This document shows positions 1 through 5,282 of a stretch of DNA of 6,941 bases, piece after piece (position 1 is the first letter of the stretch; each line of letters starts with the position of its first letter). Under the pieces are notes generated by a model. That model saw nothing but the letters and a program-made list of their open reading frames with translations. It was not told the DNA's origin and ran no database searches. The stretch comes from Burkholderiaceae bacterium (GTDB lineage Bacteria; Pseudomonadota; Gammaproteobacteria; Burkholderiales; Burkholderiaceae_C), in assembly GCA_023260355.1 (NCBI GenBank), contig JALQVJ010000114.1, positions 1 to 6,941 of the forward strand, in the 5' to 3' direction. The translations under genes and the position numbers were made by a program.

Positions 1-823
1 CGTTGCGTTGCGCAAAGTCCACCATTCGGTGAGACACATCGCTGCCAAAGACCACAGGGTGCAGTGGGGAGCGGACCCGTGCCATCGCATCCTTGCGGCA
101 TGTCAGCCAAAGGTTGCGATCGAATCCCATGAGTTTTTCAAAAGCAAACCGGCGATGCAAGCCTGGTGCAATCTGACAGGCCATCTGTGCGGCCTCAATC
201 GCGATCGTGCCACTGCCACAGCAGGGATCGTACAGCGCCTGTCCGCTCAGCGGATCCCAGCCTGTCGCGGTGATCAGGGCGGCCGCCAAGGTTTCCTTCA
301 GTGGTGCGTCGCCCTTGTCTTGCCGCCACCCGCGTTTGAACAGCGGATCCCCAGAGGTATCCAGAAACAAACTGGCATCCGTCGCACTCAAATGGACCTG
401 TATGCGCACGTGAGGGCGATGGGTGTCGACACTGGGGCGCTCACCTGTTTGGTCGCGAAAGCGATCGACCAGACCGTCCTTGACCCGAAGCGCCGCAAAG
501 TTGATGCTCTTCAAGGGACACTGGTTGGCCGTGATGTCGATGCGAAACCACTCCCTTGTCGTGAACCAGTTTTCCCAGGGAACGGCATGGGCTGCTGCGT
601 AAATATCGTCCTCGGTTTGGTAGGGTGCGAGTGCCACGCGCAACAAAACACGCTGCGCCAAGCGGCTGTGCAAATTGAGCAGCATCACGTCACGCCAATC
701 ACCGTTGAGCGACACACCAGCGCGGTGTTGGCGGGCTTCTTTTTGGGTGATCCGTGCCACCTCGTCGGCCAGCATCGATTCGACACCAGCTGGGCATGGG
801 AGAAACAAATGGAATGGGGTCAC
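1..823 (-). CDS. THUMP-domain class I SAM-dependent RNA methyltransferase (RlmL/YcbY N-terminal type), 3' end cut by window
   Basis: This gene likely encodes an enzyme that transfers a methyl group from S-adenosylmethionine to a guanine base, probably in 23S rRNA as in E. coli RlmL (m2G2445); the exact target is inferred. 274 residues are visible. The N-terminus reads FHLFLPCPAGVES, a conserved opening of this family. Residues of about 45-155 fit the RNA-binding THUMP region. The methyltransferase domain follows, with the SAM-binding motif DPCCGSGTIAIEAA at 199-212 and a later GSD (260-262) that probably contacts the cofactor. The start is GTG at 823, overlapping the rpoN TGA as GTGA. An in-frame ATG lies at residue 17, but using it would delete the conserved opening. 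No strong Shine-Dalgarno is visible, so translational coupling to rpoN is likely. The C-terminal part lies beyond base 1, so it cannot be told whether a second, RlmK-like domain is present. Confidence 0.88.
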   Translation of the reverse strand, partial: MTPFHLFLPCPAGVESMLADEVARITQKEARQHRAGVSLNGDWRDVMLLNLHSRLAQRVLLRVALAPYQTEDDIYAAAHAVPWENWFTTREWFRIDITANQCPLKSINFAALRVKDGLVDRFRDQTGERPSVDTHRPHVRIQVHLSATDASLFLDTSGDPLFKRGWRQDKGDAPLKETLAAALITATGWDPLSGQALYDPCCGSGTIAIEAAQMACQIAPGLHRRFAFEKLMGFDRNLWLTCRKDAMARVRSPLHPVVFGSDVSHRMVDFAQRN

Positions 824-2364
824 AGGGCTTTTCGCAGGTTGGCAGGCGCAATGCGCATGGACTCTCGGTACTTGGCAACGGTACGCCTGGCGCAGTCGAT
901 GCCTTGTTCTTTGAGCATTTTTGATAGTTGATTGTCGGACAAAGGTTTGCGGATGTTTTCCGCCGCGATCAGCTGCTTGATCAGGGCGCGCACCGCGGTG
1001 CTGGATGCGCTGACTCCGACTTCTGTCCCCAGCCCTGAACCGAAGAAATACTTGAGCTCGAAGGTGCCCCACGGCGTGGCCATGTATTTCGCGGTGGTCA
1101 CGCGGCTGACTGTTGACTCGTGCAACCCCAACTCACCGGCGATTTCGCGCAGCACCATGGGCCGCATGGCCATTTCACCGTGCATGAAAAAGCCATGTTG
1201 GCGCATCACAATCGCGCTGGATACGCGAACGATGGTATCGAAGCGCTGCGCAATGTTCTTCACAAACCAGCGCGCCTCTTGAAGCTTTTGTTGCGACGCT
1301 GTCGACTGGTTGACTTTGAGGGCGGTCGCATATTGATCTAACACCCGCAGCCTTGGCATCACAGCCGAGTTCAGGCTCACTTTGAAGTCATCGCCTTCGC
1401 GCGTCACGATCACATCGGGGCGCACCACGTATTGCTCCGCATTGGCGAATCGCCGTCCGGGTTTGGGCTCAAGTGAGTGGATCAGCGCCAATGCATCGCG
1501 CACGGTCGCGTCGCTGAGGCGGCACAGGGCAGACAGTTTTTTGACATCGCGGCGCGCCAACAATGTCATGTCTTGCTCGCACAAGCGCAACGCGGCTTGC
1601 GCTCGATCACTGTTGCGCAAACCCAAGATTTGGAGCGTGAGACATTCTTGCAGATCGCGAGCCCCTATGCCCAAAGGCTCCATGTCGTGCAACCACTCCA
1701 GCGCCTCCTCGAGCAACGCAATGACGGGCGCCAGGTCAGCGGGGTCTTGATGGCCCACCAAAGCCAACGCAAGCGCATCAAGCGAGTCGTCGAGATAGCC
1801 ATCCTCATTCAGGTTGCCGATGAGATACACCAATGCATATCTCAACTCTTCAGTAAGCCGAAGGCCCAGGCATTGCTCCATCAAGTGGTCCACGAGTGTC
1901 CCATGGCGGCTCGCAAGATCGGCGGCCGACGTGCCGTCTTCGTTCGGCGCGCTCCGAGGTGGCGCGTCGTCGCCCCATTCCGTGTCCTGGGTTGCGACTT
2001 CGACGGTGCCGTCACCGTCCCACGCAGGCTCCGCGTCTTGTGCGCTTTCAGGACCGTCCTCTGTCGCGTTGGACGCAGGCTCTGGGGTCGAATCAGGCGA
2101 CGCGCTAAGGCTCGGCGTTGCCCAGTCCGGTTGTGCTTCCGCGATGTAATCTCCATCGCTGACGGGTTGATCCGACTGATTCAGCCCAAATGCGTCGCCA
2201 TCTGCGTGTTCGTCCTCACGCTCGAGAAATGGGTTCTCTTCAAGCGCTTGCTCGATCTCCTGTTCCATCTCCAGAGTGGAGAGCTGCAAGAGACGAATGG
2301 ATTGTTGCAACTGGGGGGTCAGCGTCAACTGTTGCGACATCCGCAACGAGAGGCTGGGTTTCAT
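820..2364 (-). CDS. rpoN: RNA polymerase sigma-54 factor RpoN
   Basis: RpoN is the alternative sigma factor that directs RNA polymerase to -24/-12 promoters and needs AAA+ activators; in related bacteria it controls nitrogen use, motility and similar regulons. The 514-residue protein has all expected parts: a glutamine- and leucine-rich region I (about 1-48, with SQQLTLTPQLQQSIRLLQLS), an acidic low-complexity region II (about 49-150), the core-binding domain (about 155-340), a helix-turn-helix (about 405-428, LREIAGELGLHESTVSR) and the diagnostic RpoN box ARRTVAKYRE at 492-501. E. coli RpoN has 477 residues; the extra length sits mainly in region II. I chose the ATG at 2364 (MKPSLSLRMSQQ) because it matches the family N-terminus. 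An ATG at 2376 would add four residues, and the frame stays open up to 2511 but would then overlap lptB. Neither start has a strong Shine-Dalgarno. It lies 22 bases after lptB and is probably cotranscribed with it. Confidence 0.97.
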   Translation of the reverse strand: MKPSLSLRMSQQLTLTPQLQQSIRLLQLSTLEMEQEIEQALEENPFLEREDEHADGDAFGLNQSDQPVSDGDYIAEAQPDWATPSLSASPDSTPEPASNATEDGPESAQDAEPAWDGDGTVEVATQDTEWGDDAPPRSAPNEDGTSAADLASRHGTLVDHLMEQCLGLRLTEELRYALVYLIGNLNEDGYLDDSLDALALALVGHQDPADLAPVIALLEEALEWLHDMEPLGIGARDLQECLTLQILGLRNSDRAQAALRLCEQDMTLLARRDVKKLSALCRLSDATVRDALALIHSLEPKPGRRFANAEQYVVRPDVIVTREGDDFKVSLNSAVMPRLRVLDQYATALKVNQSTASQQKLQEARWFVKNIAQRFDTIVRVSSAIVMRQHGFFMHGEMAMRPMVLREIAGELGLHESTVSRVTTAKYMATPWGTFELKYFFGSGLGTEVGVSASSTAVRALIKQLIAAENIRKPLSDNQLSKMLKEQGIDCARRTVAKYRESMRIAPANLRKAL

Positions 2365-2386
2365 TCCGATGGCCATCAGCGCAGAT

Positions 2387-3148
2387 TCACATTCGGAAGT
2401 GCTCGCCCAGATAAACGCGGCGCACATCTGGATTGTCGACAATTTCGGCCGCATTGCCTTGCGCGAGCACGTGGCCGTCACTGATGATGTATGCCTGATC
2501 ACAAATGCCAAGCGTCTCTCTCACGTTGTGATCGGTGATGAGCACGCCGATGTCTCGGCCCTTGAGAAATTGAATGATGCGCTGAATTTCGATCACTGCG
2601 ATGGGATCGATACCAGCGAAAGGCTCATCCAACAGAATGAAACGAGGGTCGGTGGCCAATGCCCGGGCAATTTCGACACGCCGCCGCTCCCCCCCTGACA
2701 AGGCAGGTGCCGGCGAGTCGCGCAAATGGTCCACACGCAAGTCACTCAAGAGCTCATCGAGACGCTGTTCTATATGGTTCGTACTCCAAGGCTTGCCTTG
2801 GGCGTCGGTTTGCAGCTCCAAGATTGCACGCACATTTTGCTCAACTGTGAGCTTGCGAAATATGGACGCCTCTTGTGGCAAATAGCCCAACCCCAGGCGC
2901 GCGCGCTTGTGCATAGGTAGGCGCTCGATGGCTTGGCCATCCAAGTGGATGTGTCCCCCATCTGCACGAACCAGTCCGACGATCATGTAGAACGACGTGG
3001 TCTTGCCTGCGCCATTGGGGCCAAGCAAACCGACCACTTGGCCCTGGTTCACCTCGAGGCTCACGTCTTTGACGACCTGGCGGCTGCCATATGCCTTTTG
3101 AAGGTGTTCGACTTGCAATGTCGATCGCGTGGAGGACGATGGCGCCAT
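2387..3148 (-). CDS. lptB: LPS export ABC transporter ATP-binding protein LptB
   Basis: LptB is the cytoplasmic ATPase of the LptB2FGC complex, which pulls lipopolysaccharide out of the inner membrane and pushes it along the LptC-LptA bridge to the outer membrane. The 253-residue protein has a complete ABC nucleotide-binding domain: Walker A GPNGAGKT (43-50), Q-loop at LPQEASIF (90-97), signature LSGGERRR (150-157), Walker B FILLDEP (170-176) with the catalytic Glu, and the switch His in TDHNVRE (H207). The [14 protein letters not shown] stretch and the C-terminal YLGEHF are characteristic of LptB. I place the start at the ATG at 3148, four bases after the lptA stop. An ATG at 3184 would add 12 residues and overlap lptA by 32 bases; it cannot be excluded, since neither start has a clear Shine-Dalgarno. 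It sits between lptA and rpoN, the conserved proteobacterial order. Confidence 0.96.
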   Translation of the reverse strand: MAPSSSTRSTLQVEHLQKAYGSRQVVKDVSLEVNQGQVVGLLGPNGAGKTTSFYMIVGLVRADGGHIHLDGQAIERLPMHKRARLGLGYLPQEASIFRKLTVEQNVRAILELQTDAQGKPWSTNHIEQRLDELLSDLRVDHLRDSPAPALSGGERRRVEIARALATDPRFILLDEPFAGIDPIAVIEIQRIIQFLKGRDIGVLITDHNVRETLGICDQAYIISDGHVLAQGNAAEIVDNPDVRRVYLGEHFRM

Positions 3149-3152
3149 GGGA

Positions 3153-3713
3153 TTAAGGGGCAGTCTGCGCCGGTTTTGGTCCAATGGTGGCCGTCACACG
3201 TTTCGACGGGCTTGAGGCCGAGCCACCGTCGACCGTGAAAACGCCAGTGGTGTCGATGTAGTTGATTCGTTGGCCACGCGTTTCATCACTGAGTTTGCCA
3301 TCTCGCCAACGCTGAAGTTTGGCATCGCCTTCGAGCAGCAGCGTGTCATTGGCGCTGTCGTAGGTGATCTTGCGCGCAAAGCCACGGACTTTTTCGGTCA
3401 CACCCGAGCCATTTGAACTCTGTTGATCCCGCTCGAACTGCGCCGGCTTGCCCGTTGCAACCCCCTGCTGGCGCCCATCGTCAAACTCCTTGAGGTCGAT
3501 TTGGGCGCCCAAAATCGTGAGTTCACCGCGAACCAATTTGACGGAGCCGGTGAACACGCTCAGTTTTTCTTTCTCGTTGTATCTCAGGGCGTCCGCTTCG
3601 ATTTGAGTGGTTGGCGACTCCGTGGTTGATGCGGCCATCGTGGTGGAGGCGCAGACCAGAGCGCAAATTGCAAGAGCGGTGGCGAGAAATGAGGGGCGTT
3701 GTGGCTTGAGCAT
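3153..3713 (-). CDS. lptA: Lipopolysaccharide transport periplasmic protein LptA
   Basis: LptA is the periplasmic beta-jellyroll protein that oligomerises into the bridge carrying lipopolysaccharide from LptC to LptD. The 186-residue product begins with a Sec signal peptide: basic start MLKPQR, hydrophobic core [14 protein letters not shown], and probable cleavage near TMA-A (about residue 27). The mature part matches the OstA/LptA fold, with repeating beta strands such as [36 protein letters not shown] and [20 protein letters not shown], and a low-complexity tail rich in Ser, Pro and Ala. Length is near the E. coli protein (185). It is followed by lptB after 4 bases. The expected partner gene lptC is not directly upstream; a terminator and a new promoter separate lptA from dsbA. 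The ATG at 3713 has no good Shine-Dalgarno, and out-of-frame ATGs lie at 3721 and 3732, so the translation level may be set by context. The start itself is supported by the signal peptide. Confidence 0.93.
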   Translation of the reverse strand: MLKPQRPSFLATALAICALVCASTTMAASTTESPTTQIEADALRYNEKEKLSVFTGSVKLVRGELTILGAQIDLKEFDDGRQQGVATGKPAQFERDQQSSNGSGVTEKVRGFARKITYDSANDTLLLEGDAKLQRWRDGKLSDETRGQRINYIDTTGVFTVDGGSASSPSKRVTATIGPKPAQTAP

Positions 3714-3736
3714 GGCGGCATGAAAATTGCATGTGC

Positions 3737-3765
3737 ATTGTAGCGGCAGCCATGAACCGTGCCCA
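3737..3765 (-). promoter_or_regulatory. lptAp: Candidate sigma-70 promoter for lptA-lptB-rpoN
   Basis: On the minus strand a near-consensus -10 box TACAAT (3742-3737) lies 17 bases after TGGGCA (3765-3760), which matches TTGACA at four of six positions. Transcription would start near base 3730, giving a leader of only about 17 bases before the lptA ATG. It lies just after the dsbA terminator, where a fresh promoter is expected. The promoter itself is an inference from sequence. Confidence 0.55.
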
Positions 3766-3776
3766 TGGGTTGGGCA
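3760..3776. repeat. Short inverted repeat overlapping the lptA -35 region
   Basis: The perfect 6-base arms TGCCCA (3760-3765) and TGGGCA (3771-3776) are separated by five bases. The right-hand arm, read on the minus strand, touches the end of the dsbA terminator T-tract, and the other arm is the proposed lptA -35 box. It could be an operator or a chance repeat; nothing identifies a cognate regulator. Confidence 0.3.
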
Positions 3777-3804
3777 AAAAGAAGCCCGAGTCGAGGCTCG
3801 GGCT
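3776..3804 (-). terminator. Rho-independent terminator after dsbA
   Basis: Read on the minus strand, AGCCCGAG (3804-3797) pairs perfectly with CTCGGGCT (3790-3783) around a six-base loop, and a T-tract TTCTTTTT runs from 3783 (last stem base) to 3776. The GC-rich 8-bp stem with a T-run is a textbook intrinsic terminator. It begins 23 bases after the dsbA stop codon and should separate dsbA transcripts from lptA. There is no matching T-run for the plus strand. Confidence 0.88.
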
Positions 3805-3827
3805 GCTGGGGTTCGGTGAGATGAAAA

Positions 3828-4439
3828 TCAGAGCTTCTTGATCAACTCATCCGCGATTTGAACCGTTTTTTCCCCTTGTCCTGGGACCATGAATTGCCCC
3901 TGGATGCCCAATGAGGGCGTTCCTTCGACCGCATACGCGTTGGACAATTGCACCGCGCGTTTGGCTTTGCCGGCGACGCCAAATGAGGCATAAGCTTTCT
4001 TGAATGCCTCGGTGTCCACGCCCTGCTGCGAGACCCACTGCAGGATGGCCGCTTCATCGTAAATGCGCTTCTTCTCGAGGTGAATGGCCGCAAACAAGCG
4101 GTTGTGGAGCGTGCCAAGCCAACCCAGCGCCTCAAAGGCGTAAAACGTCTTGGCCAAAGGCTCAAACGCCGGCGAAAACTGCACAGGCACTTGGCGCACG
4201 ATCACTTTGGCGGGCAATGTCTTTTTCCATTGTTCCAACACAGGCTCAAACCGGTAGCAGTGCACACACGAGTAGGCGAAAAATTCGAGCACTTCCACTT
4301 GGCCAGCGTCCACTTGAATGGGAATCGCTTTGGGCAAACGGACATATTCCTTGCCTTCGGTGAGCGCCCATGTGGGGAGGCTCAAGCCCCCGAGAGTCGT
4401 GGCAATCAGCGATTGATTGAATTGGCGTCGGTTGAGCAT
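3828..4439 (-). CDS. dsbA: Periplasmic thiol:disulfide oxidoreductase, DsbA family
   Basis: The product is a DsbA-type enzyme, expected to introduce disulfide bonds into proteins entering the periplasm and to be re-oxidised by DsbB. The 203-residue protein has a signal peptide with a twin arginine (MLNRRQFNQSLIATTLGG) and probable cleavage after TWA (about residue 25). The thioredoxin-fold active site is CVHC at 58-61 within EFFAYSCVHCYRFEP, with the helical insertion after it and the cis-proline loop GTPSLGI (Pro175). The dipeptide Val-His differs from the common Pro-His. The start at 4439 is fixed by a strong Shine-Dalgarno AAGGAG ten bases upstream; the frame also has an ATG at 4478, but that would place this ribosome site inside the gene and spoil the leader. 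A terminator follows at once, so dsbA is the last gene of its transcript. A possible RpoE-type promoter precedes it. The family is certain; assignment as the main DsbA rather than a specialised paralogue is likely. Confidence 0.92.
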   Translation of the reverse strand: MLNRRQFNQSLIATTLGGLSLPTWALTEGKEYVRLPKAIPIQVDAGQVEVLEFFAYSCVHCYRFEPVLEQWKKTLPAKVIVRQVPVQFSPAFEPLAKTFYAFEALGWLGTLHNRLFAAIHLEKKRIYDEAAILQWVSQQGVDTEAFKKAYASFGVAGKAKRAVQLSNAYAVEGTPSLGIQGQFMVPGQGEKTVQIADELIKKL

Positions 4440-4449
4440 GACTTGTGAT

Positions 4450-4455
4450 CTCCTT
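4450..4455 (-). promoter_or_regulatory. Ribosome binding site of dsbA
   Basis: On the minus strand AAGGAG lies ten bases before the ATG at 4439, the strongest Shine-Dalgarno found before any gene in the window. It decides against the alternative ATG at 4478, which lies upstream of it. Confidence 0.75.
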
Positions 4456-4486
4456 GGGTACACGCGACCAGATTGCATGAATAGGG

Positions 4487-4515
4487 GTGTGAGTGCGTCC
4501 AGCTCAGAAAGTTCC
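4487..4515 (-). promoter_or_regulatory. Candidate RpoE (sigma-E)-type promoter before dsbA
   Basis: The minus strand carries GGAACTT (4515-4509), identical to the -35 consensus of E. coli sigma-E promoters, followed after 16 bases by TCACAC (4492-4487), which only partly resembles the -10 element TCTGA. Transcription would begin near 4480, giving a leader of about 40 bases to the dsbA start. The spacing and the envelope-folding role of DsbA fit, but the -10 match is weak. A sigma-70-like TATTCA nearby lacks a good -35. Confidence 0.4.
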
Positions 4516-4556
4516 CACGCGGTTCAGCAAAGGAGGCCGTTCTCCCGCCAGCGCCC

Positions 4557-5261
4557 TCACTTGGGAACCACAACAATCAGCGATTCAACGCCTTGCTCTG
4601 ACAGCCGCTGGCGCGTGGACAGCGCCGCCGAGCGCGTTTTGAATGGGCCAGCTCGGACGCGGTTGACCTGCTGGCTATTGACTGTCTCAGTCGTCACTCG
4701 GGCGTCGATACCCAACATCGCTAGTTTTGCGCGCTGTGATTCAGCGTCTTGCAACCGGTTGTACGCGCCTGCTTGCACGAAAAAGAGCAGTTCTCGCACC
4801 TGGCTGGCTTGCGACAAGGGCAGGTTGGATGCGGGCGCAGTGGCCACACCCTCGGCTGGTGCGGGGGTGCTGACAACGGCTTGCGATTCAGCGGGTGCCA
4901 CAGACTCGACCACAGGAGCCGCATCGGACGGTGGCGGCGTTTCTGCCACCGAGGAATCTTGGCTGTGCAGCTTGACCAGTGCGTTCAGCGCATCGCTGGG
5001 CGCCTCTTCAGACTCAGGCGGCCCACCGGCCGTGACTGCACTCTTGTTTTGGTCAAACGCGGCGTTGGGATTCCAATCCTTGTTGCGTTCGGTCTCTGCC
5101 TGTTCCTGTTCGGCGGTCGCCAGCACACCGCGATCAATGAACGGCACCGGCACTTTGGTGACATAAACGGCCACGCCCAGAGCGATCACCAGTCCCACGA
5201 CCAGACCGAAGATGAACCCCGAGATGCTGAGTCCGCGTTGGTGAACGAATGGAGGATTCAT
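4557..5261 (-). CDS. Membrane-anchored SPOR-domain protein (FtsN-like)
   Basis: This 234-residue protein has the layout of bitopic SPOR proteins such as FtsN. A short cytoplasmic N-terminus (1-12) precedes one transmembrane helix (about 13-34, SGFIFGLVVGLVIALGVAVYV), then a long periplasmic linker (about 45-150) rich in Ala, Pro, Glu and Ser, and a C-terminal SPOR domain (about 158-234) containing FFVQAGAYNRLQDAESQRAKL and VNRVRAGPFKTRSAA. SPOR domains bind denuded peptidoglycan glycans, often at the division septum, so a role in division or wall remodelling is likely, but this is inferred from the family. The linker includes KDWNPNAAFDQNK just after the membrane segment. The ATG at 5261 directly precedes the membrane anchor; no strong Shine-Dalgarno is seen. 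The gene follows argS by 21 bases and probably shares its transcript. I do not assign a gene symbol, since FtsN identity cannot be settled from layout alone. Confidence 0.88.
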   Translation of the reverse strand: MNPPFVHQRGLSISGFIFGLVVGLVIALGVAVYVTKVPVPFIDRGVLATAEQEQAETERNKDWNPNAAFDQNKSAVTAGGPPESEEAPSDALNALVKLHSQDSSVAETPPPSDAAPVVESVAPAESQAVVSTPAPAEGVATAPASNLPLSQASQVRELLFFVQAGAYNRLQDAESQRAKLAMLGIDARVTTETVNSQQVNRVRAGPFKTRSAALSTRQRLSEQGVESLIVVVPK

Positions 5262-5282
5262 TTGAGGGCCGTTGGTTAAAAG

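Larger units (their letters stand above)
4440..4556. other. Intergenic region between the SPOR gene and dsbA
   Basis: This 117-base gap holds the dsbA Shine-Dalgarno site and the candidate RpoE-type promoter. Near the SPOR-gene stop there is only a 4-bp hairpin (GGAG/CTCC, 4532-4545), too weak to call a terminator, so read-through from argS and the SPOR gene into dsbA remains possible. Confidence 0.6.

Noticed and set aside
8..931. 307-codon open frame on the plus strand
   Set aside because: It is antisense to the RNA methyltransferase and the end of rpoN, both of which carry clear family motifs. Its translation shows no recognisable domain and reflects GC-rich codon shadowing.
1881..2156. 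91-codon minus-strand frame inside rpoN
   Set aside because: It is another frame of the low-complexity region II; its R/T/P-rich product has no start signal or recognisable domain.
1477..2484. 335-codon open frame on the plus strand
   Set aside because: It lies wholly opposite rpoN and the end of lptB; its arginine- and glutamine-rich translation is typical of an antisense shadow.
2365..2511. Longer rpoN start at 2511
   Set aside because: It would overlap lptB by over 120 bases and add 49 residues unlike any RpoN N-terminus.
4532..4545. Possible terminator after the SPOR gene
   Set aside because: The stem is only 4 bp with a short TTT after it, too weak to support a call.
4417..5166. 249-codon open frame on the plus strand
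   Set aside because: It is opposite the SPOR gene and the dsbA upstream region; the Ser/Ala/Thr-rich translation mirrors the low-complexity linker.
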